This document shows positions 32,726 to 41,695 of a stretch of DNA of 64,000 nt, one piece after another. The translations under genes and the position numbers were made by a program. The number at the start of each line of letters is the position of its first letter. The stretch's first letter is position 1. The DNA lies in contig NZ_KQ033919.1 of NCBI RefSeq assembly GCF_000969825.1, positions 1,082,873 through 1,146,872 on the forward strand, in the 5' to 3' direction. Source of the DNA: Parabacteroides gordonii MS-1 = DSM 23371 (GTDB lineage: Bacteria > Bacteroidota > Bacteroidia > Bacteroidales > Tannerellaceae). The notes beneath the pieces are model-generated. The model saw nothing but the letters and a program-made list of their open reading frames with translations. It made no database searches and had not been told where the DNA came from.

Positions 32726-35700
32726 TTAGAATGTAAGCTGTAATCCAACGATATAGGAACGAGTGAACGGATAAATTTCTTTATCGACACCAGTATTCAA
32801 TATCTTTTCCGTAGAGAACTCCGGATCGATACCGCTATAATTTGTGATGGTAAACAGGTTCTCGCCACTTACATACAATCTTAACTTATCGACGAAAAGT
32901 TTTTTCAGCACTGTAGCAGGCAAGGTATATCCGATCTGCAATTGACGAAGGCGAACAAAGTTTCCATTTTCCAGGAAACGGTCACTTTCACGTGAGTTAT
33001 TATTCGGGTCTTGCAAAACCGCACGGGGAACATTCGTATTTGTATTATTCGTTGTCCATGCATCCAGCGTAGAAGCCAGCATATTAGTACCCGAACTCAT
33101 TCCTTCAAAGAAATAACGGTTACCATTATACAGTTTATGTCCCCAGCCACTTCCCAGTAAGAAAGAGAAATCGATACCTTTATAAGAGAAACCGGCAGAC
33201 AGGTTCGCTTCCAGTTTCGGCATACCGGAACCACAGGATTCCTTATCATCTTCGTCGATCTGACCGTCACCATTCACATCACGGAAACGGATATCTCCCG
33301 GGCGGGCATTCGGCTGCAATAATTCACCGTCTTTATTAACATGGGCTGATACTTCAGCATCATTCTGGAAAATACCATCCGCACGATACAGGTAGAAGCT
33401 GGCAATAGGTTCTCCAACAAGTGTCTGAGTCGGGAAGTGTTCCGTACCCCATTTCAAACCATCGCCATATAAAGCCTGCTTCGGATCGGAAAGTTCCAAT
33501 ACTTTATTGCTTGTTGTTGTCAGGTTCAATCCTACATTATAATCCCAGTCACCTTTTTTATCCGCCCAGTTGATCTCCATTTCAAAACCGGAGTTACGGA
33601 TTTTTCCTACGTTCATAACCGGATTATTCAATCCAACAGAAGGAGCCAGTTTCTTGGTGATCAACATATCCTCCGTTTTGTTATAATAATAGTTCAATGT
33701 ACCGGACAAACGACCGTTCAACAGACCATAGTCGAAACCGATGTTCTTTGTATCGGTTGTTTCCCACTGCAGATTACGGTTAGCCAACCCGGTAGCAATA
33801 CTTCCCGGCCAAGGGCTTGAACCATTTCCCTGTACACTACCCATCGACATATCATTACCGCTAGTGATCAATGCCTGGAAATCATAGTAACCAAGAGCCT
33901 GCTCATTACCCAAGCGTCCCCAGCTGGCACGCAGTTTTAAATTGCTGATCACACCATCTTTCGGGAAAAATTCTTCCTCTGTAATTCTCCAACCTAAAGC
34001 AACTGACGGGAAAACACCCCAACGGCTATCCTTACCGAACTTGGATGAACCATCTGCACGAACCGTAGCCTGAAGCATATAACGTCCGGCATAAGAATAA
34101 TTCACACGGCCGAAGAAAGAGGCACGGTTATAATCGTACAATGAGCCGTCTCCGCTATAAGTTCCACCTTTACCCGCTCCGATAGTGGCGAAATCAGGAT
34201 CTAAAAATCCGGACGGTTTTTCAGAAGTCACCAACTGCCCGTCTTTTACCTCATACACAGTAGTTTTACCGTCCACCTGTATTTCATTCCAGTTATATTT
34301 ACGTATCTGGACAGAGTTACCGGCCATTACATTCAGGGAGTGATCTTTGAATTGTTTATCAAAAGTCAAGACGTTATCTATCACCTGGTCTTCCCAGTAA
34401 TAAGATTTTTCATATTGGGAAGGATAATCCTGCTTAGCCTTTACGTCTGCCACATAAGCCGGCATATGACGTTTGTAACGATAATGTTCGCCGCGATAAG
34501 AATAGGCCGTCTTGAAAGTCAGCCATTTAGCTAAATGGATCGTCAATGCTGCATTTGCATCCATATTATATGTCTTGCCGCCACCCTGACGATAAGTGTA
34601 ATCAGCCATCACGTTACGGTTGCTGGGCAGACCGTCGTGGTCTGTCAGTCCGAAGCCATATTCTTTCGTATCATCATAGACCGATACCAGCGGAGAAATA
34701 CCATATACTTCTTTTAATGAGTACTGCGGTTGTTTTTCATCTTTAGCCATAAAAGACAGGTTGGCATCCAGATCAAATATATTCTTGGTGACGGCCAGTT
34801 TCATACGGGCATTATCCTGTTTAAAACTATTGCCCAACAAGATACCTTTATCATCCGAGTGATTATAAGATACGGAATAACGGGCTTTTTCACTTCCGCC
34901 GCGAACACTTACCTGATAGTTCTGTGTCAACCCGCCACGGAACATCTCATCCTGCCAGTTTGTATTAGGATAAGAGGAAGGATTTGCCAGGTAATTTGTA
35001 ATATAAGCCGGATAATCGACAGTCTTATTCGGATATTGCAGGTTATAATTATCATACATCTGCTTATGTACCTGCACATAGCCGTCGGAGTTCAGCAGTT
35101 CCAGTTGGTTGGCTACTTTTGAAAAGTTAAGATAAGCATTTACATCCACTTTCAAATCACCTTTCTTTCCGTTTTTGGTAGTCACCATAATGACGCCATT
35201 GGCAGCAGTTGAACCGTAAATTGCAGCCGCCGCACCATCCTTCAGCACTTCCATAGCTGCAATATCCTGTGGGTTGACATTACTTATGTCACCGGGAAAG
35301 CCATCGATTATATACAAAGGCTCATTGTTTCCGAATGATTTCACACCACGTATCTTAACCGAGATACCTGCACCGGCATTACCCCCCTTCTTCTGGATAC
35401 TGACACCGGACACCTGGCCTTGTAACGCTTCTGCCGGATTAGTGGTTGCACGACTGGTCAGTTCATCTACATTAACCGAAGAAATAGCTCCCGTTAAATC
35501 GCTCTTTTTCATTGTACCGTAACCGACAACAATAACTTCATCAAGCTTTTCGGCATCTTCCGATAATCTGATTTCCAGACGAGGTTGTCCGTTATAGGTC
35601 ACCGATTGTGTCGTATACCCGATATAAGAGAAAAGAAGTACATCCCCTTTCTTTACAGACAACTCAAAATTACCATCCATATCAGTGGTAGCCCCTTCAG

Positions 35701-35884
35701 TTGTTCCTTTTTTCAGGATGTTCACCCCGATGGCCGGTGCTCCGGTTTCATCATAAACAATACCTTTTACATTTGCGTTTTGAGCAAAACCTAAAAAGGG
35801 TAAAAGGGAAAGGAGCATCAAGACAATCGATGTCCTCAGGAAAGAACCGGTAGTTAACCGGGATTTACATTGCGATATTCCCAT
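32726..35884 (-). CDS. SusC/RagA family TonB-dependent outer-membrane transporter
   Basis: A 1052-residue outer-membrane importer. Signal peptide (to about residue 34, LGFAQ), a carboxypeptidase-D-regulatory-like domain (VKGIVYDETGAPAIGVNILKKGT), the SusC plug signature (DEVIVVGYGTMKKSDLTGAI, then GVKSFGNNEPLYIIDGFPG) and a 22-strand barrel ending in a terminal phenylalanine (YIVGLQLTF). There is no N-terminal anti-sigma-interaction (STN) extension, so control by an ECF-sigma/anti-sigma pair is unlikely. It pairs with the SusD gene just downstream. Confidence 0.97.
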   Translation of the reverse strand: MGISQCKSRLTTGSFLRTSIVLMLLSLLPFLGFAQNANVKGIVYDETGAPAIGVNILKKGTTEGATTDMDGNFELSVKKGDVLLFSYIGYTTQSVTYNGQPRLEIRLSEDAEKLDEVIVVGYGTMKKSDLTGAISSVNVDELTSRATTNPAEALQGQVSGVSIQKKGGNAGAGISVKIRGVKSFGNNEPLYIIDGFPGDISNVNPQDIAAMEVLKDGAAAAIYGSTAANGVIMVTTKNGKKGDLKVDVNAYLNFSKVANQLELLNSDGYVQVHKQMYDNYNLQYPNKTVDYPAYITNYLANPSSYPNTNWQDEMFRGGLTQNYQVSVRGGSEKARYSVSYNHSDDKGILLGNSFKQDNARMKLAVTKNIFDLDANLSFMAKDEKQPQYSLKEVYGISPLVSVYDDTKEYGFGLTDHDGLPSNRNVMADYTYRQGGGKTYNMDANAALTIHLAKWLTFKTAYSYRGEHYRYKRHMPAYVADVKAKQDYPSQYEKSYYWEDQVIDNVLTFDKQFKDHSLNVMAGNSVQIRKYNWNEIQVDGKTTVYEVKDGQLVTSEKPSGFLDPDFATIGAGKGGTYSGDGSLYDYNRASFFGRVNYSYAGRYMLQATVRADGSSKFGKDSRWGVFPSVALGWRITEEEFFPKDGVISNLKLRASWGRLGNEQALGYYDFQALITSGNDMSMGSVQGNGSSPWPGSIATGLANRNLQWETTDTKNIGFDYGLLNGRLSGTLNYYYNKTEDMLITKKLAPSVGLNNPVMNVGKIRNSGFEMEINWADKKGDWDYNVGLNLTTTSNKVLELSDPKQALYGDGLKWGTEHFPTQTLVGEPIASFYLYRADGIFQNDAEVSAHVNKDGELLQPNARPGDIRFRDVNGDGQIDEDDKESCGSGMPKLEANLSAGFSYKGIDFSFLLGSGWGHKLYNGNRYFFEGMSSGTNMLASTLDAWTTNNTNTNVPRAVLQDPNNNSRESDRFLENGNFVRLRQLQIGYTLPATVLKKLFVDKLRLYVSGENLFTITNYSGIDPEFSTEKILNTGVDKEIYPFTRSYIVGLQLTF

Positions 35885-35922
35885 GACTGTTTTAATTAGA
35901 TTAAATTAATAAAGTTTTGCTG

Positions 35923-35954
35923 CAAGAATAGCGGTTTATGATTCTTCTGTCAAT
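35923..35954 (-). promoter_or_regulatory. susC promoter
   Basis: ATTG (35951-35954), 20 bp and TATTCTTG (35923-35930) on the minus strand, each one base from consensus, 38 nt upstream of the susC start. Confidence 0.55.
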
Positions 35955-36069
35955 ACTTTATCAGCCTATCTAATCTCTACATATCACTGTAAAACGGTCT
36001 GTTTTTATCTACAAGCACATTTTAAACTATACTGATTATCTGAATATTAACCTATGCAGATATACTACA

Positions 36070-37704
36070 TCATATACTTTTCATATATTCAGTCAGACTC
36101 TCGTCCGTTTCCAGGTTCAGATGCTTACGCAAACGGTATCTGGCCATGTTTACGGTCTTGGGGGTCGAGTCTATTACGGATGCGATTTCTTTTGTCGATA
36201 AGCCTATGCGAAGTAAAGAGGCCAGGCGTTGTTCGTTTTTCGATAAATCCGGATGGAGCTTGGATAGTTTATCGATAAAGCGGGCATTCACTTCATCTAT
36301 TAATAATTCGGTTTCAGTATTCCTTGCGTTGAACTGGGATATATATGCATTGATACTTCTTAGATGGGCATCCATTTCCGAGCCGGATAATTTATAACTC
36401 TCTTTAAGCATCGACTGAATGTTGGCCAATAAGTCATTGCGACTACGTACAAAAAAGGCGAAGTTTGTCAATTCGTGCCGGTTATAATCTAATTCCTGCT
36501 GTGCGGTCTGGGTTTCCACTTCTGCCTGTTGCAGCTTCAAAGCAATCAGTTCCCTCTCCTGCTCTTCCAGTTTTCTGGAAGCTTCCAATATTTGTATTTT
36601 CTTTTGTTGGCGAGTATGGAAAGTTACATATAATAATATAAGTAATACGGCAATGGCAATGAGTATCGCTATAAAACTCTGCATCCTCAGACTCTTGATC
36701 TGAAAGGCCTGCTCCTGGACTATCATTTCATGCTCTTTCGCTTTCAAACGTTTCTGAATGAGGTTCAGTTCTATCTGTCTCATCTCATCTTTTGCAGACA
36801 GGCTCTGTTCCATATCATAGAGATCTTTCAGATTTGCATAGGCATGCATATAGTCGCCCATCGCTTCGTGGATCCACGAAGCGTACCGATAATTATCGGT
36901 AATCAATTCTTTCGCATTGATTTTACGGGCATATACCATTGCGGTATCTAATGCAGCCAATCCTTTCTTATACTCCCCGGCATAGAAATACTGTGTCCCC
37001 AGATTATTATAATTTTCACCCAACGACCAGACAGTACCTAACGAGTCGTTGATAGCAATCGCTTCCCGCAGCATCAGGATCTTTTCATTCGTATCTCCTT
37101 CATATAAACAGAGGTTATTGAGGTTTACAGCCACCAGCTTTCTTTCTCCCAGTTCTCTGTTTATCTCTAAAGCGGCCTTAAAGTTCTCTTCCGCTTTTCT
37201 ATTATCCGGCACAAGTATATAAACCAGTCCACGAGCATTATAACACATTGCCAGACTTTTCTGATCATTGGCTTCTTTACAAATATCGATCGCCTTATCG
37301 ACATATTGAAAAGCAGCATCCAAGTCCCCTAACTTCGTATAGCAACCCGAAAGGCGCACATAGATATAGGCACTCAGGTTAGGCCTGTCAGAAGGAACAT
37401 TCTCCAGCGCATTGGTCATCGATTCAAAACCCATATCAAAATCACCCTGATTCATATAAGCTTCTCCCAGTGTCGACTGTGCCTTGGCTAGAAGACGCTT
37501 ATCGCCCTTTTTCTGTGCTTCGGTTATCGCCACATTAGAGTAATAAATCGCTTTGGAAGGATCTATTTTAAGCATTTCTTCTGCTTTACTGATTAAATCA
37601 TCGATCGTATCTTCCGAGTCATTCTTTTGCGAAGACGCGGACAAACCAATTACAAGGCAACATATAGTACTCCAAAGAAAGGCGGTTTCAAATAGTTTTT
37701 TCAT
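36070..37704 (-). CDS. TPR-containing membrane regulator with LuxR-type HTH
   Basis: A 544-residue sensor-regulator. Signal peptide or anchor (residues 1-25), tetratricopeptide repeats over about residues 30-310, a membrane helix near 335-355 (SFIAILIAIAVLLILLYVTF), a coiled coil (about 360-415), and a C-terminal LuxR/GerE-like helix-turn-helix (LLRIGLSTKEIASVIDSTPK). The TPRs would face the periplasm and the HTH the cytoplasm. It sits upstream of susC, as similar regulators often do, and probably controls this PUL; neither DNA target nor ligand is visible. Confidence 0.85.
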   Translation of the reverse strand: MKKLFETAFLWSTICCLVIGLSASSQKNDSEDTIDDLISKAEEMLKIDPSKAIYYSNVAITEAQKKGDKRLLAKAQSTLGEAYMNQGDFDMGFESMTNALENVPSDRPNLSAYIYVRLSGCYTKLGDLDAAFQYVDKAIDICKEANDQKSLAMCYNARGLVYILVPDNRKAEENFKAALEINRELGERKLVAVNLNNLCLYEGDTNEKILMLREAIAINDSLGTVWSLGENYNNLGTQYFYAGEYKKGLAALDTAMVYARKINAKELITDNYRYASWIHEAMGDYMHAYANLKDLYDMEQSLSAKDEMRQIELNLIQKRLKAKEHEMIVQEQAFQIKSLRMQSFIAILIAIAVLLILLYVTFHTRQQKKIQILEASRKLEEQERELIALKLQQAEVETQTAQQELDYNRHELTNFAFFVRSRNDLLANIQSMLKESYKLSGSEMDAHLRSINAYISQFNARNTETELLIDEVNARFIDKLSKLHPDLSKNEQRLASLLRIGLSTKEIASVIDSTPKTVNMARYRLRKHLNLETDESLTEYMKSI

Positions 37705-37727
37705 CTAATCCTGCTGTTTTAATTTGA

Positions 37728-37735
37728 CAAATGTA
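37728..37735 (-). promoter_or_regulatory. -7 box of the TPR-LuxR gene
   Basis: TACATTTG on the minus strand is an exact TAnnTTTG match 23 nt before the start; a T-rich -33 region lies about 20 bp upstream. It is outside the inverted-repeat segment that begins at 37812. Confidence 0.45.
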
Positions 37736-37811
37736 AAAAAATCATGCGAGAATAGAAAAAAGAAACCATGTATGTCAAGAACTGAACTTCTATCCAATCG
37801 AACAATTCATA

Positions 37812-38406
37812 CAACAAAAGTTTTTCAAAATAAATCCTTCAATCCTTCAGCCTTACTGTTATATGGCTTATAATCATCATCCTAAGACTGAAGGAAAATA
37901 ATTTGTATGAAGGATATATCCCGGATTTTAAATTTTTTCATTTATAGAAGGTTGTGTCCTGTATTAGAAAAAAACCGAATAGCTACCGGTCGGTTGTCTG
38001 TTTGCATATTCTATTCTAATACATGAGTGCTGGCCTTTTAGTTCAACAGTCCTTTCTTCTTTTCTGTTTGACAGCTCTCGAACGCTTGTTTGACATATGT
38101 AAAACGCTTGTTCGACAACTGTGATACAAGCGTATGACAGTTGACAAACAACAAATAGGTTCTATCCTTTATGTTAACAGGTCGTTATGTAACTCATTGT
38201 TACTTATTAATCCTATCCTTATTCTTTGCCTGAAAGAGTGGACTAAAAACTAGTATAAATTTTAGACTGAAATATGAAGTATTTGCTTGAAAATGTAAAC
38301 AATTCCCTTCGTATAGCAGAAAATCATTCAGCCGTAAATATTAGATAATCAGATATATACATTCATCCTGAAGGATTGAAGGATTTATTTTGAAAAACTT
38401 TTGTTG
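37812..38406. repeat. 595-bp segment bounded by 39-bp perfect inverted repeats
   Basis: Bases 37812-37850 are the exact reverse complement of 38368-38406 over all 39 positions (arm begins CAACAAAAG, inner end ATCCTTCAG). The 517 bp between hold no convincing gene. The flanks show no target-site duplication. It could be a MITE-like element or an invertible segment upstream of the TPR-LuxR gene. Nothing in it encodes a recombinase. Confidence 0.9.
38067..38139. repeat. TTTGACA array with 22-bp period
   Basis: TTTGACA (38067), TTTGACA (38089), TTCGACA (38111) and TATGACA (38133) are spaced exactly 22 bp, each at the same phase. AACGCTTGTT precedes the second and third copies and ACAAGCG, its partial inverse, the fourth. 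It lies inside the inverted-repeat segment. Confidence 0.75.
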
Positions 38407-38436
38407 AAGTGTTTGGGGACAGGATGTATGCCTGTT

Positions 38437-38709
38437 CCGCCTACGACATTATCATTAGACTCATATATAGAAAATATTGAACCAATTAGTGACGCAGCGT
38501 CCCTGAAAGGGGCGAATAATATTAACCCCCAGTGCAACTGGGGGTTAGGATATATGCCGGATGGTACGTCCCCAAGGGGGGCGAACAACACGCTATGGTT
38601 GAACCTCTTCGAGGCTCACCGGGTGATGATCGACATGACCCCCAGTTGCACTGGGGGTTAACATAGTTCGAACTCTTCGAGCCCGCCTACGACACTATCA
38701 TCAGACTCA
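38437..38709. repeat. REP-like palindrome cluster with flanking 27-bp direct repeats
   Basis: Two direct repeats (38437-38463 and 38683-38709, 25 of 27 identical) flank a set of palindromes. TAACCCCCAGT-GCA-complement lies at 38523-38547, and a second copy in opposite orientation (loop TGC) at 38638-38658. Two CGTCCC...GGGGCG hairpins also occur, near 38495 and 38567. Short frames across it are not genes. The rest of 37705-38841 shows no coding potential. Confidence 0.8.
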
Positions 38710-38774
38710 ACACTGCCAAATAGCGTATTACACAACTCGATAGCCAAAGATTTTACGACGATAGATTAGTGTTA

Positions 38775-38804
38775 AAAGTAGGCGGTAATTCACACGCCTG
38801 CTTT
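38775..38804 (-). terminator. waaA terminator
   Basis: AAAGCAGGCG pairs with CGCCTACTTT (10 bp, one wobble on the minus strand), followed by T-rich sequence, 37 bp after the waaA stop. Confidence 0.55.
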
Positions 38805-38841
38805 ATATTTTATAGGGAACACATATTAGTGGGTACTACTT

Positions 38842-40080
38842 TTACAAACCGAGCTTCTTCAGCACCTGCTCCGTAGCTCCGGCATTGTCACCGACGAAGT
38901 GTCCGGCAGCACTGCCCGAAGCTTCCAGGACTTCATGATAGGTGAGTAACTCATCCATTTTATCGCAGAAAGCCTGTTTACCTGAGACAGAAAAACCTCC
39001 CCCGACTTTGATCAGGTCTTTGGCTTCCTTAAACTTCTGGAACTTAGGCCCGAATATGACGGGGATGCCATAAACGGCTGCTTCCAACGTATTATGTATA
39101 CCGGCACCAAAGCCGCCGCCGATATAAGCAATAGAGCCATACCGGTAGATGGAAGATAGAAGGCCGAAACTGTCCACGATCAGACAATCTTTGCCTTTAA
39201 GCAGGCTTTCATCCTGAATCACATCCGACAAACGGACGGAAGGACGCTTCAGCAACGACTCGATATACATCAGATGTTCACGATGTATCTCATGCGGGGC
39301 AATGATCAGCTTCATTTCCGGATGTTCATTGAAATAAGGGATCAGGATCTCCTCGTCCTGCGGCCAGGAGCTTCCGGCAATAAGCGTCTGTGCCCTCTCG
39401 CCATTTTCACCGTATATGAAATGCTCTACTTGCGGTATTTCACGTGCCTGACGGCGTACATCCAGTACCCGGTCGAAGCGGGTATCTCCCGTAACCGTCA
39501 CATTCGTAATACCAAACTCTTTCAACAGTTCAGCCGAACGGTCGTCCTGCACGAAAAGATGGGTGAAGCAATAAAGCATTTTCCGGTACGGGTAACCGAA
39601 CCATTGGAAGAACAACTGGTCGCGGCGGAAGATGGATGAAATGATATACACCGGTATATTCCGGTGCTTCAACTCATGCAGGTAGTTCCCCCAAAACTCA
39701 TATTTAATAAATACAGCGATAGCCGGATTGGCCAGGTTCAGGAATTTCTTTACCCGGTAAGGCGTATCGAAGGGCAGATAACAAATGACATCTGCCCCGT
39801 TATAATTCTTACGAACCTCGTATCCCGAAGGAGAAAAGAATGTAAGTAATATCTTATACTCCGGATGTTCCGCCTTGATTTTCTCCATCATCGGACGGCC
39901 TTGTTCGAATTCTCCCAGAGAAGAAGCATGGAACCAGATATATTTTGCATTCCGGTCGATCTTCTCGCGAAGAACGGAATTCGTCTTCCATTGCCCCAGA
40001 CGCATCATCCGGGCCTTCTTATGAAATGGAGATATCAACGCAATAATAAATGCGTAAAAGTGGATTGCCAGACTATACAT
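38842..40080 (-). CDS. waaA: 3-deoxy-D-manno-octulosonic acid transferase
   Basis: Kdo transferase (GT30), 412 residues, adds Kdo to lipid A precursor at the inner membrane. An N-terminal hydrophobic anchor (residues 1-20) is followed by WFHASSLGEFEQGRP with catalytic E57, the KYEFWGNYLHEL segment, and the C-terminal GT-B domain with YIGGGFGAGIHNTLEAAVYG and PVIFGPKFQKFKEA. It starts 3 bp after the gltX stop, forming a two-gene operon. Confidence 0.95.
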   Translation of the reverse strand: MYSLAIHFYAFIIALISPFHKKARMMRLGQWKTNSVLREKIDRNAKYIWFHASSLGEFEQGRPMMEKIKAEHPEYKILLTFFSPSGYEVRKNYNGADVICYLPFDTPYRVKKFLNLANPAIAVFIKYEFWGNYLHELKHRNIPVYIISSIFRRDQLFFQWFGYPYRKMLYCFTHLFVQDDRSAELLKEFGITNVTVTGDTRFDRVLDVRRQAREIPQVEHFIYGENGERAQTLIAGSSWPQDEEILIPYFNEHPEMKLIIAPHEIHREHLMYIESLLKRPSVRLSDVIQDESLLKGKDCLIVDSFGLLSSIYRYGSIAYIGGGFGAGIHNTLEAAVYGIPVIFGPKFQKFKEAKDLIKVGGGFSVSGKQAFCDKMDELLTYHEVLEASGSAAGHFVGDNAGATEQVLKKLGL

Positions 40081-40083
40081 AAC

Positions 40084-41601
40084 TTATTTAAGCACTTCAA
40101 TCGCTCTTTGAATACGACGAATAGATTCTTCTTTTCCCAATGCTTCGGTAATATCGAAAATATGAGGGCCTTTGCCTTCGCCAACCAATGCCAGACGGGT
40201 TGCATTCATGATATTACCTAAATGATATCCTTTGCTTTCAATCCAGGCTTTCACCTCTTCTTCCGTTCCTTCGATATCGAACGGTTCACGGGTGCGAAGC
40301 ACTTCGATTAATTCTGCCAGTTGGGCTGCCGAGTCTGCTTTCCAGCGTTTCTTGGTTGTCTTTTCGTCATATTCGGTCGGAGCGACAAAGAAGAAAGCAC
40401 ATACTTCCCACAGGTCTTTGATAAAGGATACGCGGTCTTTCATCATACCGACAACCTTTTCCACATAGCCCGGATCGGCTTTTACGCCGTGGTTTACCAG
40501 GATGGGCATGAACAGGGCTGCTACTTCCTTATTATCTTTTTTCTGGATATACTGGTGATTGAACCATTTTCCCTTTTCATAATCGAACTTGGCACCGGCC
40601 TTGCTGCAACGGGTCAGGTCGAAATAGTTGATCAGTTCCTCCATGCTCATCATTTCCTGGTCGTTGCCCGGGTTCCAGCCTAGCAAAGCCAGGAAGTTGA
40701 CAACGGCTTCAGGCAGATAACCACTTTCGCGGTATCCCGAAGAGATATCGCCGGTCTTGGGATCGTGCCATTCCAACGGGAAGACAGGGAAACCTAAACG
40801 GTCGCCGTCACGTTTGCTCAGTTTACCGTTTCCTTCCGGTTTCAGCAACAGGGCCAGGTGGGCAAACTGCGGCATTGTCTCCGTCCAGCCGAAATAACGG
40901 TATAATAATACGTGGAGCGGAGCACTGGGCAACCATTCCTCACCACGGATCACATGGGTTACTTCCATCAAATGGTCGTCCACAATGTTTGCCAGGTGGT
41001 AAGTAGGCAGTTGGTCTGCCGATTTATACAATACTTTATCATCCAGGATAGAAGAGTTGATCACCACTTCCCCGCGGATAATATCGTTTACATGGATATC
41101 TTCATTCGGTTCGATCTTCACACGGACTACATACTGATGTCCGGCATCGATCAACGCTTTTGTTTCTTCAGCAGAAAGAGTCAGCGAGTTACGCATCTGA
41201 AGGCGTGTCGAAGCGTCATACTGGAAATTGGCGATCTCCTGACGTTTGGCATCCAGTTCCGCCGGTGTATCGAATGCGATATAAGCATGACCGTCGTTCA
41301 ACAGCTGGTCTACATATTCTTTGTAAATAGCTTTCCGTTCGCTCTGGCGATAAGGGCCGTATTCGCCGCCGAAGTTCACGCCTTCGTCGAACTTGATCCC
41401 TAACCAGGTCAGCGCTTCGATGATATAAGCTTCGGCACCGGGAACAAACCGTTGTGAGTCGGTATCTTCAATACGTAAGATCAAATCTCCGCCATTCTGT
41501 TTGGCAAATAAATAATTGTATAAAGCTGTACGAACACCGCCGATATGCAGCGCCCCTGTCGGGCTGGGTGCAAAACGGACTCTAACTTTCCTTTGAGTCA
41601 T
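40084..41601 (-). CDS. gltX: glutamate--tRNA ligase
   Basis: Class I aminoacyl-tRNA synthetase, 505 residues. The HIGH-type motif is HIGG at 19-22 ([19 protein letters not shown]), and KLSKR is at residues 260-264. The C-terminal helical anticodon-binding domain (about 330-505) is complete. It has its own promoter in the gap to the divergent 7TMR-HD gene and is followed by waaA. Confidence 0.97.
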   Translation of the reverse strand: MTQRKVRVRFAPSPTGALHIGGVRTALYNYLFAKQNGGDLILRIEDTDSQRFVPGAEAYIIEALTWLGIKFDEGVNFGGEYGPYRQSERKAIYKEYVDQLLNDGHAYIAFDTPAELDAKRQEIANFQYDASTRLQMRNSLTLSAEETKALIDAGHQYVVRVKIEPNEDIHVNDIIRGEVVINSSILDDKVLYKSADQLPTYHLANIVDDHLMEVTHVIRGEEWLPSAPLHVLLYRYFGWTETMPQFAHLALLLKPEGNGKLSKRDGDRLGFPVFPLEWHDPKTGDISSGYRESGYLPEAVVNFLALLGWNPGNDQEMMSMEELINYFDLTRCSKAGAKFDYEKGKWFNHQYIQKKDNKEVAALFMPILVNHGVKADPGYVEKVVGMMKDRVSFIKDLWEVCAFFFVAPTEYDEKTTKKRWKADSAAQLAELIEVLRTREPFDIEGTEEEVKAWIESKGYHLGNIMNATRLALVGEGKGPHIFDITEALGKEESIRRIQRAIEVLK

Positions 41602-41627
41602 AATTCTTTCATTCTATAATAATGCGG

Positions 41628-41658
41628 CAAAAGTAGGCCTTTTTTTTCTCTTAATAAA
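41628..41658 (-). promoter_or_regulatory. gltX-waaA promoter
   Basis: TTTA (41655-41658), 19 bp and TACTTTTG (41628-41635) on the minus strand; the -7 box is exact. It is 26 nt upstream of the gltX start. Confidence 0.6.
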
Positions 41659-41695
41659 CTTTTTTACGTACATTTCGCCCTTAAATGAGAAACTT

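Noticed and set aside
32698-32790. Upstream extension of susD to 32790
   Set aside because: It would overlap susC and place 31 residues before a perfect lipoprotein signal.
38385-38661. Overlapping short frames on both strands in the palindrome cluster
   Set aside because: They arise from GC-rich REP-like repeats; the same peptide pattern would appear wherever the repeat occurs.
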